Shown here: in pieces, positions 32,786 to 44,640 of the stretch | Layout of the letters: every line of letters begins with the position of its first letter | Numbering within the stretch: position 1 is the stretch's first letter | Assembly (NCBI RefSeq): GCF_003573695.1 | Contig: NC_039360.1 | Coordinates: forward strand, 66,961,911 to 67,025,910 | Length of the DNA: 64,000 nt | Direction: 5' to 3' | Source: Papaver somniferum | Lineage: Eukaryota; Streptophyta; Magnoliopsida; Ranunculales; Papaveraceae | Program-made: the position numbers and the translations under genes | Notes under the pieces: model-generated | Databases searched by the model: none | Seen by the model: only the letters and a program-made list of their open reading frames with translations | Told to the model about the DNA's origin: nothing

Positions 32786-34741
32786 AAGACCTGTGCTATA
32801 TGTCTGGCCACCATGAAGCCTGGCCATGGTCATGCTCTTTTCACCGCAGAATGTTCACATACATTTCATTTTCATTGCATTGCATCAAACGTGAAGCATG
32901 GGAACCAAGTTTGCCCTGTTTGCAGAGCAAAATGGAAGGAAGTACCATTCCAAGGGCCCACAGAAGATCTCCCCAGCGGAAGTGGCAGAATTAACCCAGG
33001 AGACTGGCCCGCAGATGATGCTTGGATGACAGTATTACGGCGGCTCCCTCCTCGTCGTGCAAATTCCAATCGGCGAATGGCTGCTGCTTTACAGGCACCA
33101 GAGCCGACTACCTTTAATAACGATGAAGCTTTAGACAACCAACATCAATTGCAAGATAAACATTTCCCTATAAGAGAAGTTGGAGATCAATATTCCGTTA
33201 GACCTCTAGAGATCAAAATGTACCCTGAGGTCTCAGCTGTTCAGCAGTCAACCACCCTACAGAATTTCACTGTATTAATCAATCTTAAAGCTCCTATCAC
33301 AAGTTCAAGAAATAATTCGAGCAGAAACCAGGCCAACTTTCCACCAGTCTCTCAAGCTTCTCGTGCTCCAGTTGATCTCGTAACTGTGCTCGATGTTAGT
33401 GGAAGCATGGCAGGCACCAAGATTGCATTACTAAAACGTGCGATGGGTTTTGTGATACAGAATCTTGGTCCGTCAGATAGGTTGTCAGTTATCGCCTTCT
33501 CATCTGCGGCACGTCGAATATTCCCTCTCCGTCGAATGACTGATTCTGGTAGGCAACAGGCACTTCAAGCTGTTAACGCTCTAATATCAAATGGTGGAAC
33601 TAACATTGCTGAAGCACTGAAGAAGGCTGCCAAAGTGATGGAAGAGCGCAGGGAAAAGAACCCCGCTGGCAGCATCATATTGTTATCAGATGGGCAGGAT
33701 ACATATAGTGCCAGCGGTTCTGATAGGGGACACTCTCGGCCCAACCACCAGTCTCGTCTCTCATTTTCTGCGCAGAACACTGGCAGCTCAGGGTTTCAGA
33801 TTCCAGTGCACGCATTTGGTTTTGGTGCAGACCACGACGCAGCCTCAATGCACTCAATTTCAGAAAATTCTGGTGGTACCTTTTCTTTTATAGAGGCTGA
33901 GGGTGTGATCCAGGATGCTTTCGCTCAGTGTATAGGTGGGCTCCTTAGTGTAGTTGTGCAGGATCTAAGAGTGAGTATTGAGTGTGCATACCCTGGTATA
34001 CATCTCAACCCGTTGAAAGCAGGAAGTTATGGAACCTGCCTGCTCAATCATGAGCGAACAGGTATTATAGACGTTGGGGATCTGTATGCAGATGAAGAGA
34101 GAGATTTCCTGGTATCAGTCAATCTCCCCGCAGGTGATTGGAGCAGTGAGATGACATTGTTGAAAGTGCAGTGTGCCTATACGGATCCGGTTATTAAAGA
34201 AACCTTAAATTCCCAACCCAAAGAAGTAAGAATACAGAGACCTCAAACTGTGAAGGAGAGAGTGGTTTCAGTTGAAGTTGACAGACAGCAAAACCGTGTT
34301 CAAGCAGCAGAGGCTATGGCCAGTGCGAGCGCTGCAGCTGAAAAAGGTGATTTAACTAATGCAGTTTCTATTCTTGAGAACTGTCGGAGGGCTTTATCAG
34401 AGAGTATATCTGCAAGAGTTGGCGATCGACTCTGTGTTGCGTTAGATGCAGAGCTCAAAGAGATGCAGGAAAGAATGGCAACCAGGAGAATGTATGAAGT
34501 ATCTGGCAGAGCATATGTTCTCTCAGGACTAAGTTCACATTCATGGCAAAGAGCAACAGCACGCGGTGACTCAACAGATAACGCAAGCTTAGTACATGCT
34601 TACCAGACACCGTCCATGGTTGACATGCTCACACGATCTCAAACTATGTTACTAGGTGGTTCATTACCTCAACCATCTATCCGGCCTGCGAAATCATTCC
34701 CCTCCAACCTCAACCAAGGTAACCAAGTAGTTTCGTTCTGA
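32786..34741 (+). CDS. WAV3-family E3 ubiquitin ligase (RING-H2/C3HC4 plus VWA), large exon; first exon not found
   Basis: This single open exon follows an acceptor at 32785 (KTCAICL in phase). Residues 3-50 of the exon form the RING finger: CAICLATMKPGHGHALF, then CSHTFHFHC, then CPVCRAKW. A VWA domain covers about 195-385 with the metal-site motif DVSGSMAG near 203 and LLSDGQD further on. A VWA-interacting C-terminal region (AEAMASASAAAEKGD and on) reaches about 600, with a Ser-rich tail to 651. This subtype (KPGHGHA, SNVKHGNQ, CRAKWKE) matches plant RING/VWA ligases related to WAVY GROWTH 3, which act in ubiquitination and root growth responses. Family genes usually start with a short Ser-rich exon ending just before this acceptor. 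Here no such exon is evident upstream, where the MOM1-like remnant lies. An ATG at 32660 is in frame but reads intron-like sequence. Confidence 0.88.
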   Translation, partial: KTCAICLATMKPGHGHALFTAECSHTFHFHCIASNVKHGNQVCPVCRAKWKEVPFQGPTEDLPSGSGRINPGDWPADDAWMTVLRRLPPRRANSNRRMAAALQAPEPTTFNNDEALDNQHQLQDKHFPIREVGDQYSVRPLEIKMYPEVSAVQQSTTLQNFTVLINLKAPITSSRNNSSRNQANFPPVSQASRAPVDLVTVLDVSGSMAGTKIALLKRAMGFVIQNLGPSDRLSVIAFSSAARRIFPLRRMTDSGRQQALQAVNALISNGGTNIAEALKKAAKVMEERREKNPAGSIILLSDGQDTYSASGSDRGHSRPNHQSRLSFSAQNTGSSGFQIPVHAFGFGADHDAASMHSISENSGGTFSFIEAEGVIQDAFAQCIGGLLSVVVQDLRVSIECAYPGIHLNPLKAGSYGTCLLNHERTGIIDVGDLYADEERDFLVSVNLPAGDWSSEMTLLKVQCAYTDPVIKETLNSQPKEVRIQRPQTVKERVVSVEVDRQQNRVQAAEAMASASAAAEKGDLTNAVSILENCRRALSESISARVGDRLCVALDAELKEMQERMATRRMYEVSGRAYVLSGLSSHSWQRATARGDSTDNASLVHAYQTPSMVDMLTRSQTMLLGGSLPQPSIRPAKSFPSNLNQGNQVVSF

Positions 34742-35692
34742 AACGATACAGATATTTAGTCCTCTTTTTTTTTTCTCTTTTGGTGTGGGTAAATTGGGGG
34801 TGGAGATAAAAAGAAAGAGTTTTTGTTGGTGTCTCATGGTTGTTAAAATTACCTGGTTGTAAAAAATGAGTAATAACTGAGGAAAAGAATGGGGGTAAAA
34901 ACTGATCCTTAGAGATAATAAGGGTGGATCAAGAGCTCACAAGGCTGTGCTCTTGCTTTCTTGTTTTGATGTTTTTGGGGGTTGTGTGGTGTACATAAGG
35001 AGAAAGTTTTGTGTTTCTCTTTGAAGAGGAGAATAGTAAGAGGGGGTTTACAGTGGTAATGTACTTCTAAGCTTGTAATTGGGTAGTGGTGGTGGGGATA
35101 CATTGGGGGTTGGATTCTTCACTTATTTATATAAATATATAATATATATGTTCTTGATTCTTTCACAGTTTATTTTCTTTTCACTTTTGATCTTTGGATT
35201 CTGTGAATTGGAGATGGCTAGTTGGCTAATTCCTAAACAATACCACCATAGAGGGGACCCAAAAGGCTCGTATACCTATTTTGGTCTATGGTTTACAAAT
35301 TTTACATGGAGCATCAAAGTTAGTAGTACGTTACCACTGTAACTAGTGTGCCCATCAAAGTTAGATCACATCCAACAACACTGGCTGTATTAGAGTGTTT
35401 CCGGTAAACTATTGTTATGGATTTGCTTAATTATGGAACACTAAATGAAATCTCAATTCTTCTCCAGTGTTTCGGTTTTTTTTTTTTTTGAAGTAAGACA
35501 TTCCAAAGTACCTGTTCTGTAGTTTCATTTGAATTAACAATAAGTGACAATCGACTGTCTTTCTAATACTCCTTCAATACACAAAGCAAAACAAGAAGAA
35601 ACACTGGGAACCTCTTGGAATTGTAATCCAAACACATCTGGAAGTGTCAAACGTGTTCAACTGGGGACGTGTGATACTGGTGGTCTAGTCCT
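34742..35692. other. 3' flank of the WAV3-like gene up to the Copia insertion
   Basis: A T-rich 3' UTR follows the stop. AT repeats lie at 35120-35150 and a run of about 20 T at 35471-35490. No other gene was recognised. The last bases before 35693 (GTCCT) are the left target duplication of the Copia element. Confidence 0.5.
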
Positions 35693-35932
35693 TGTTAGAA
35701 ATATTATCTCCAAGATATTATCTTATTGAGATATTATTTGAGATATTATTTGATATTATATATTGTTTTCATTAGGCATGTATATTCTCTTTATGTTGTA
35801 ATATCTTGTTTATCTTGTTTCCTTATTTTCATCTGTTCACGCATATAAGAACAGGTTGTTTTGTAACCATTTGATTTACTAATAAGAAGATATCTATTCT
35901 CCAGAATATACATGCCATGACTAGTTTTGTCA
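35693..35932 (+). repeat. 5' LTR of the Copia element
   Basis: Begins tgttagaaatatt and ends ttttgtca, followed directly by the primer site. AT-rich, with 'catataagaacagg' near 35844 as a possible start-site region. Confidence 0.95.
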
Positions 35933-36100
35933 TGGCATCAGAGCCTGGCAAGATCTAAGAAACCATCTTCCGCTGCAACATAAACTCTGAAATATCAAAA
36001 ACCTTGCACTGATCAATCAACTTGTCTTCGCTATTTATCTTATCAATAACAAACTATAGAAATCCTAACCGCAAATCTTCATCTTTATCTTTACCTCAAA

Positions 36101-39100
36101 ATGTCACGAGAAGACTATCAACCCATCACTACAAAATTTGATGGAACAAATTATAATCATTGGTCCTTTCTTATGAGAAGTTTTCTCAAAGGAAAAGGAA
36201 TGTGGAAATATATGGATGGCACAGCTAAACGTCCAAACGCTGCTGATACAACTGTAACAGAAAAGGATAAAGAGCCCGCAAGAGAAAGCATGGAAACCTG
36301 GGAGATCAACAACCATAAGATACTCACATGGATAAGCAACACAGTAATAACCTCTATAAGCATGCAACTTACCAGATTCGAAACTGCCAAGGATGGATGG
36401 GATTTTTCTCTCAAAAAGGTATACCCAAATCAACTTTGCTCAACGTTATAAGCTTGAACAAGATATCAGATCTCTGAAACAACAACATGATCAATCTATT
36501 TCTGATTTTGATTCTGAGATGTCTGTCATATGGAATTAGTTATCTCTTATGGAGCCTAACTGGACAACAGATGTTGAAATATGGGAGAAATATAGGGAAG
36601 AATCACGATTAGTTCAGCTTTTAATGGCACTAAGAGATGAATTTGAAACTGTTAGAGCATCAATTCTTCATAGATCACCCCTACCAACTGTAGAGACTGC
36701 ACTTTTCGAACTTATCACTGAAGAAACTAGGAAACACATTAAACCTGATATTCCCACCGTACTAGCAGTACCTTCTCGAACAAGCTTTAACAATCATTTT
36801 AGTTCTCAAAAATATCATCGTGATACAACTCAAACTGTGTGTTATAACTGCAAGAAACCTGGACATATATCCAAAAATTGTATTGTGCCACCTAACACAA
36901 CAACATCAGATATGTCTCAAAGTTCAACTTCACAGCTTCATTGCAATTACTGCAAAGAACCTGGACACACTGTAGGAAACTGTACATCACCTTCATCTAG
37001 GAATATGAGAGAAAGAAGAAGGCAGCATGCAGCTACATCATCATATAATCCTTCTCCATCATTATTAGCCACACCAGCAGTTGAGAAAAGTTCAGAATCA
37101 GCAACAGTCACACAAACCAGTCTAGCTGATATTCAGAAGATGCTCAGACAAGCACTTGGTAATAATCACTCAGCAGCTACTGCTCTCTCATCTCCATCAG
37201 GTATTCTTTCAACTGGCTGGTTTCTTGATTCAGGGGCATCAAACCATATAACATTTGATTCGACTTTATTTGAGAATAAACATCCCATTGTTACACCTAA
37301 TATCCATATCGCAGATGGATCAGCAATATCTGCTACTCACATCGGCCAAGTTAAGGTTACAAATAAGATATATGTACCTAATGTGCTTCTTGTTCCAAAG
37401 ATTAGAATGAATCTTATATCCATTGGGCAATTGTGTGATCAAGGACTTAATATTTTCTTCTTTCCTTCTGGTTGTGTGATACAGGATTCCAAGACATGGA
37501 ATCTAGTTGGGATAGGCCGTAGAGTTGGTCGACTTTATCTCCTTGAAAGTCTTATCATTCCTCAGCAATTTATGAATAAAGAAGTTGTTGCATCTGCTCC
37601 TATTTTGCCTTCAACTATTTCTCCATTTATGTTTTGGAATTCCAAGCTAGGACATATTTCTTTTTCTCGTCTTACCTATATGATTAATAAAGGTTTATTA
37701 GGGTCTATTCAAGTAGAAAAAGAACCTCATTGCGTTGCATGTAAGTTGGGAAAACAACCAGCTCTTTCCTTAAGTAATAGCATTACTTTATCCACTGCAC
37801 CCTTTGATCTAATTCATTCTGATGTTTGGGGAAAATCTCCCATTCCATCCAAGGGAGGAGCATTATACTATGTGATTTTTATTGATGATTATACTCGCTT
37901 CACATGGATATACTTATTCAACTCAAGAGCAGATTTTCTAAAACTATACTTGGATTTTTTTAGGATGATTAAAACTCAGTTTGGAAAAACTATCAAAACC
38001 TTTCGTGCAGATCAGGGAGGCGAATACATCTCAAATCCTTTTAGAGATTTTCTCAAATCCGAAGGTACACAACTTCAGTTGTCTTGCACTGAAACTCCAG
38101 AGAAAAATGGAGTTGCAGAAAGAAAAGATCGTCATATTATTGAGACATCAAGAACTCAACTTCTCTCTGCTTTTGTTCCCTCTAACTTTTGGGGAGACAT
38201 TTGATCCTGTTGCTCGCATAACTACAGTGCGTACTCTCATTGATGTTGCTTCTACTCAAAATTGGGATCTTCACCAAATGGACGTCAAGAATGCCTTCCT
38301 CCATGGAGATCTTCAAGAACAAGTTTATATGCAACCACCACCTGGATTACATCATGCTCCAAATCAAGTATGCAAACTTAACAAAGCATTATATGGTCTC
38401 AAACAAGCACCTCGTGCTTGGTTTGAAAAATTCTCAAATGCTATTCTTCAGTATGGATATAGTCAGAGTGCATATGATTCATCCATGTTTACTCGAAAAA
38501 CAGAGAAAGGAATGGTTATTCTCCTTCTGTATGTCGATGACATGATCATTACTAGCAGTGACTTAAAGGAAATCCTTTCTTTGAAGCGTCATCTATTTTC
38601 TTGCTTTGAGATGAAAGATCTTGGTCTCTTGAGATACTTTCTTGGGATAGAAGTCGATAAATCCTTTAATGGTTATTTTATTTCTCAAGTTAAGTATGCA
38701 ACTGACATTGTTCAACGTGCAGGGTTAACTGATAGCAAGACTGTTGATACACCTCTAGAACTGAATGTTAAGCTCAATAGTTACGAAGGAAAAGCATTAT
38801 CTAATCCTACACTATACCGTCAGCTTGTAGGGAGTCTTAACTATCTTACTATTACACGACCAGATATCAGCCATGCAGTCCATATTGTAAGCCAGTTTAT
38901 GTCATATCCAAGATCAACACACTATGCTGCTGTCCTTCTAATTTTGCGATACGTCAAAGGTACTTTATATCAAGGTTTACACTTCTCAAGTAATTCGGAT
39001 CTTCGTCTTCGTGCATACTCCGACTCTGATTGGGCAGGTGACGTTACTGATCGATGATCAACCACTGGATATTGCCTATTTTTGGGTAACTCATTAATCT

Positions 39101-39480
39101 CTTGGCGTAGTAAGAAACAATCTGTGGTATCTCGCTCTAGTGCTGAAGCTGAATATCGAACTCTTGCTCACACTACTTCAGAAATTGTCTGGTTACGGTG
39201 GCTTCTTCAAGATATGGGAGTTATATCATCTGAGCCAACTCCACTCTCCTGTGATAACAAGGCTGCTATTCATATTTCCCACAATGATGTGTTCCATGAG
39301 CGTACAAAACACATTGAGATTGACTGTCACTTTGTTCGTCATCACTTCAAACACTTGACAATCTCATTGCCCCATGTTTCTTCAGAATTGCAGCTAGCAG
39401 ACATTTTTACTAAGACTTTACCTTCTACTCGTCTGAAGTTCTTGGCTTCCAAACTCAATATGTGCTTTGCACCATCATGA
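36101..39480 (+). pseudogene. Copia gag-pol, degraded: gag, protease, integrase fused to reverse transcriptase, RNase H
   Basis: Gag starts at 36101 (MSREDYQPITTKFDGTNY). It shifts frame near 36410, and a UAG interrupts it at about 36537-36539. Two zinc knuckles follow (CYNCKKPGHISKNC, CNYCKEPGHTVGNC). Protease has WFLDSGASNHIT near 37220. Integrase has a zinc-binding segment ending HCVACKLGK, and a DDE core with HSDVWG, FRADQGGEY and NGVAERK. At about 38190-38200 the integrase (VPSNFWG) jumps directly into reverse transcriptase (ETFDPVARITTVRTLI), so several hundred residues are deleted, with a short ggggaga homology at the joint. RT has LLYVDDMIIT. A UGA at 39055-39057 splits RT from RNase H (SRSSAEAEYR, CDNKAAI, HIEIDCHFVR). 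It cannot make an active polyprotein. Confidence 0.93.
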
Positions 39481-39493
39481 GTTTGAGACGGGG

Positions 39494-39733
39494 TGTCAGA
39501 AATATTATCTCCAAGATATTATCTTGTTGAGATATTATTTTAGATATTATTTGATAGTATATATTGTTTTCATTAGGCATGTATATTCTCTTTATGTTGT
39601 AATATCTTGTTTATCTTGTTTCCTTATTTTCATCTGTTCACTCATATAAGAACAGGTTGTTTTGTAACCATTTGATTTACTAATAAGAAGATATCTATTC
39701 TCCAGAATATACATGCCATGACTAGTTTTGTCA
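39494..39733 (+). repeat. 3' LTR of the Copia element
   Basis: Begins tgtcagaaatatt after the polypurine tract and ends ttttgtca, followed by GTCCT. Almost identical to the 5' LTR. Confidence 0.95.
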
Positions 39734-39738
39734 GTCCT

Positions 39739-40690
39739 AACATTTAGGAATTGTTGAACGGGCAATATAGAGGTTGGATATTCCTATTAGCTAGGAGTTG
39801 TGGTTATATTTTTAGTGTCCTATTATACAGGGACTCATGTTGCACGTTAGTTAGTGATGAGATAAAATAGTTATCAGAATTCTTATTGTAAGCCCATAAA
39901 AGGCACTAGCAATGTTAATGAAATATTAAGAGAAATTTTATAAGATGTAATCTCTACGTGAGTTTTGTCTGAATCTCTCTCTCACTCCTTTCTTGATCCA
40001 TGAAATTCCAACAATATATCATAATTGTAAAAGAATACGACCCTATTATGGGATAAGAGATCATTAATTTCTTCACGTGGTTTTGCTCAGTCAACCCGCG
40101 CTTCAAATAAAGAATACATTTACTAAGGTGGCGCAATATTCACAAGGATCGGGCCCATAAGATCATACGATTAATAAATTTAATTTAGAGACAAGTGGAG
40201 TCATTTCTTGCCCCCACTGTTTTGTAAATGACCCATCCGAAGTTGGCTAATTATACTTGGTTGTCACTCGGAATACTTTCAATGTTTGGGGATGGTAAAT
40301 AAATAGCGCTAGTACTTAGTACTGACTACTAAGAACTATTAACTAGTAGGGATTAACACGAAAAGGTATCTTGATTGTAGTATCAATGCTAAGGTTGAGC
40401 AGTAACATGCTTAAACAAAAAGAAAAAAAAAAGGTAAGCTTACTGTTTTAATCTTGATATTAATGTCCTGTATACTAGGGTTCAATTTTCTTAATCCTTG
40501 GAATATATTTTGTTTCTCTCCTAATTTCGTTCTTTTTATGATCCAATGATCAAATGATTTTGTTACATGGTAATCGAAGAAGAGAAACAAGCCGTTAAAA
40601 TTATCAAGCACACAACCTTATAGTAATATCTATGTATGGTTGCATCAAAATCACTAGAATTCAGTTCAGAAATAATTGCATTTTCTTAAA
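39739..40690. other. Gene-free flank; possible old LTR remnant
   Basis: No gene is seen. The stretch 39760-40015 ('ataaaaggcactagcaatg' near 39896, closing 'aaattccaaca' near 40013) has the look of the end of another LTR, but no partner is in the window. The rest is AT-rich unique sequence. Confidence 0.35.
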
Positions 40691-42812
40691 CATATAATTA
40701 ACCAATAAAAAATAAAAGATATTATGATATTTGTTTACGATTTAACATTAGATTAAAGTTTAGAGATAATTATAATTTATCTTTAAGGAGTGTCATTTTG
40801 GTTTACAATTAAAATAATTATCTAACAAAGATGAATAATCTCCCTTATAAAGCATATTTTGGACAACTTAGGCAAGATAAAGAGCGGTCAGGATTCGTTA
40901 TTGGGAAAGTTAAATCTACGGCCATAAAATGATCAGTTTAATTAACTTCAATAATAAATGTTATATTAGTATGTCATAATAAATGTTTGTTTAATTAATC
41001 AAATAAATATACTTTCATTAATACATGCAGTACATATAAATTTATCTTATATTAAATCAGTAGACATTAATGGTGGTTGTGAAGGTGTGCGGAAGTGGTG
41101 GATCACCATTGGGGATAATAGTGGTGGGTGTTGCTGAGAATGGTGGAGTGGTGACATTCGTGGCGTGGTGGTGGAAGAAGTAGTGGTAGTGGGATCAGAA
41201 AGGTGTAAGGTACATAAATTATTTAATATTTAAAATTTGTTTTTCTTTTATTTTCTTAATTTCTTAAATTTAAACTAAAACTTTCATTAATACAGTATCA
41301 TAAATTTATCCTATATTAAATCAGTAGATATTAATAGTGATCGTGATTGTGGGTGGGGTGCTGGATCAGCGGTGGGGATAATGGTGGTGGGTGTTGGTGA
41401 GAATGGTGGAGCGATGTTGTTAATGGTGGTGGAAGAAGTAGTGGTAGTGGTATGAGAAGGTGTAAGGTACATAAATTATTTAGTTTTTAAATTTGTTTTT
41501 CTTTTATTTTCTTAATTTTTTAAATTTAAACTAATAATTTCATTGATATAGTACATAATAAATTTGGTGGGGATAATAGTGGTTGTGATGGTGGTGGGGG
41601 TGGGGGTGGTGGATCAACGTTGGGGATAATGGTGGTATGTGTTGGTGAGAATGGTGGAGTGATGACGTTAATGGTGGTGGTGGAATAAGTAGTGGTAGTG
41701 GGATGAATTACTTTGTTACCATTGGTTTATTTTTTATTTGATATTAGTTTTTAAATTTATTTATTATTATTTTTAATTTTTTTAATTAAAATAAATATTT
41801 TAGAACAGATTTTTGTTGGGTCGGCACATGAAAGAAGATGAACCGTTGAGGACTATAAAGAAACCAAGCTCATTCTAAAAGTTAGATACCACACCAAGAT
41901 AAAGAGCAGTTATAATTGAAAAAATTATTTTGCATAAAAAGATGCCTCAGATGGCTTTATTAGAAAACAAAAGAGCAAACGTTTACAATGAATTGATTGT
42001 TAATTGAGCGACAAGCTGCGTACCAACCCCTTTTGACATATAATAAATTATTTGCATATAAACTGTAAATAATATTTTATTTTGCATACCTTACCAAAAA
42101 TAATTGTATTAATCTAACTTTTGCTTTGGACAAGTTAGGCAAGATTTATTTAGGGAGAAGATATATCAAAGGTTTTAGTTGTTTACATCATTATTGTGTC
42201 ATTAACTTCACATAATAAATATTTTATTAATATATCATTATAAATGTCTTAATAAATATATTTTCTTTAAATAAATAATAAATTTGTTGATAAACATTAC
42301 GAATGATCGGGGTGGTCTTTATGAGTGGTGGTGCATAGAGCCAGTGACGATAGTGTTGGTGGTAGAAAAGGTAGTGATGATGGGTGGTTCCGGTGATAGT
42401 AGTGAAGGTGCTCAATATGTTAGTGGCAATGTTTATTCTATGTAGTTAGGACACAAATAACATTATTATAGATGTTGTGGTTGATATTTTTAAGGTGAAT
42501 ATAAGATGGTTATTAATACAAAAGAAATAATTGCAAGTTTTTCAGAAAAACAACCCGAGAAAAACCCAACAATGATAATGGTAGTAAAGGTTTTCAGTTA
42601 GTCTCACTACACGTTTCACCCAATGGTTTTTTCAAGATAAATATCAGGTCAACCTAGCAATTCTCAAAAATATAAAACATAACAAGTAAAGAATATATAG
42701 AATAATTCATTATATATATATAGAGCCAACAAAAAATGACAAATGTTAAAATTGACATAATTTTTTTACTTACTATGGAGGCCGTGCCGTTACGGCACGG
42801 GTGAAGTTCTAG
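40691..42812 (+). mobile_element. Repeat block ending in a Helitron-like 3' terminus
   Basis: At the right end a near-perfect palindrome, ccgtgccgttacggcacgg (42782-42800), is followed by eight bases and then CTAG (42809-42812) and a T. This is the arrangement of plant Helitron 3' ends (hairpin, then CTRR, inserted before T). The body has no helicase or RPA coding. It consists of AT-rich sequence plus a GGT-rich tandem block, and parts near 40850-41040 recur at 42120-42300. I could not locate the 5' TC end, so the left limit is uncertain. Confidence 0.5.
41012..41760 (+). repeat. GGT-rich tandem repeat, three units of about 260 bp
   Basis: Units begin near 41012, 41281 and 41538. Each opens with 'tttcatt.ata.agta', carries 'gtggggataat.gtggt' and 'ggtgagaatggtgga', and closes with the AT-rich 'aaatttgtttttctttt'. 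The third unit has 'ggtggtgggggtgggggtgg' near 41590. That is the most G-rich spot in the area and could form a G-quadruplex. Confidence 0.8.
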
Positions 42813-42830
42813 TAGTAGTACGTAATAAAA

Positions 42831-43200
42831 GTTTTTTTTTTTGATGAAAAAGATAAATATATAAATTAAACAATATAGTACATCAGGTTTACAATATCTT
42901 TCTTTTCAAAAATATTTAATATCACATTAGAATGAGATATCCTTATCTGAATTTGTGTAGATAAATGTTGTAGGTTCTTTACCCGAGCTTCTTTTGCTAT
43001 TTGATCTGCTGTTGAGTTGTATTTTTTGTTGATATATTGCACCTTAGCTTGAGGAACTTTATGCAAAATATTTTGAGTCTTCATCATTGTGTAGTCCGCG
43101 TTCCAATCTGGGACCTTTTCCACCTTATTGATTGTATCGCTAACATCTTGCAGTCTGTAGCTAAAGTAACACTAGATAAGATATTCCCACTTAGCCAAAT
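42831..43200 (-). mobile_element. 5'-truncated LINE insertion with 13-bp target duplication
   Basis: A poly(T) run at 42832-42842 is the minus-strand poly(A) tail. Upstream on that strand, frames encode the end of an RNase H domain (KVQYINKKYNSTADQIAKEAR, about 43045-42980). The piece is flanked by identical 13-bp copies of gtacgtaataaaa at 42818-42830 and 43201-43213. This is a clean target-primed insertion of about 370 bp. A frameshift lies near its 5' end. Confidence 0.85.
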
Positions 43201-43213
43201 GTACGTAATAAAA

Positions 43214-43884
43214 TTTTGATACAATCAAACTGAAGAGTACTTACAATGTTCCAATTTCTTTTTACGAGGTTTATATATTCAATCTAGTTTATTTTTTATT
43301 ATTATTTTTTATTTTGAGTTAAGTAAGGTTATATTGAGATCTTTTTTGTCACAATTAACTAGTTTATCAATCCAAATATTAAATAATTTAACAACGAGAG
43401 TGTACGTATAATAAATACCCGTTATTGCTTCCAAATATAAATTGCCTCTTGAGCATAAATTCACAAAAATAAGATGAGAAAATATCTAGTCCTCTCTACT
43501 TAGCTTTCTGGTCGGATAAAGAATATTCTCTATTTAGCTTTCTGGTCGAATAAAAGATATTCAGCCTATTAATTGTCCATCTCCTCGATCTCACAGGTTG
43601 AAGTTCCCTTCCTGCAGATCAGCCTCAAATCACAATTCTTAGTAAAGGATCCAATTAATTATAAAGATTAAAGATGTTCAGATATTTGTTTACGATTTAG
43701 CATTTGATTAAAATTTGGAGATAATTTAAATATATCTTTAAGGAGTTTCATTTTGATTTAAAGTTAAAACAAATATGTAACATAGACGAATAATAGTAGT
43801 ACGCAATAAAAGTTCGATACAATCAAACTGAAGAATATTATAACGTTCCTATTTTTTTCCAAGAGGTTTATATATTCAATCTAG
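43214..43884. repeat. AT-rich flank with an internal duplication
   Basis: The segment at 43201-43290 ('gatacaatcaaactgaag' ... 'ggtttatatattcaatctag') recurs at 43798-43884. The segment 43680-43770 resembles 40735-40830. No gene is seen. Confidence 0.6.
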
Positions 43885-44640
43885 TGGTGTTTTTTTTCGT
43901 TTGAGAAAAAAGTTTACAGTGCTGTAAAAAAGTACAATGATCCAATAAGATCCAAAATAAAAACTAAAACTAGAAACAATATCTTTTATTCCTATTAAAC
44001 ACAATTTGATCATATCAATGTACCTAAAGACACCATATGCAGAACCCCATGAAACCAAACATAACTTGATCAAAGAACTATATTCAAAGATACTATTCAC
44101 AAAGTCTGTAGCTTGTTTTCTCCCATTAAACTTCTTGACATCAAGGCTTATAACTGCTCACACACTCTTTTTGCACTTACCCCATAAATCCCACAGGCGT
44201 TGGTGATAGAAGACTATAAAGAATTTGCATAATCATAATGAACAAACAAGTGATTTACCGTTTTATCTTCTCTACCACGTGACAAACATATATTAAGAAT
44301 GATAATTTTAGTGGATCACTACTTCTCGAAGGGTGGATCATGGATCCAGTAGATATAATTTTTTTTCAATATAAAAAAAATTATGAACAACTTCCCAACA
44401 AAAGAAGTGAACTTTAGAAGGAATCTTAGGAATGATAAGATTATCAATGAAGTCATAGGCAGTTTTCTCCTTCACCAGAAAACCATAAAGAACATCCACT
44501 TTGAAAGTATCTGCTAAACTATCTACTTCATCTAGTATCACAACACCGCTGATCTCATGTTTTAGCTCGAATAAGTCGATCATTTCAACAAGCTCATGTT
44601 TACATTTAAATCTCAACCACTAATGCCCGTTATCCAGAAG
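43885..44640 (-). pseudogene. LINE fragment with reverse-transcriptase zinc-binding domain
   Basis: On the minus strand, IPSKVHFFCWEVVHN (about 44440-44395) matches the zf-RVT start. About 130 bases further on, ICLSRGREDKTVNHLF matches its zinc-binding part, with stops and shifts afterwards. A T-run at 43887-43897 is the likely tail. Sequence 5' of 44640 is not recognised as LINE. Confidence 0.65.

Larger units (their letters stand above)
35693..39733 (+). mobile_element. Young Ty1/Copia LTR retrotransposon with a pol deletion
   Basis: LTRs are 240 bp each (35693-35932 and 39494-39733), both TG...CA, differing at about five positions by eye (about 2%). Target duplication GTCCT lies at 35688-35692 and 39734-39738. 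The primer site TGGCATCAGAGC at 35933-35944 is an initiator tRNA-Met type with one change. The polypurine tract is 'tgagacgggg' (39484-39493). The total of 4041 bp is shorter than usual for Copia because part of pol is missing. Confidence 0.96.
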
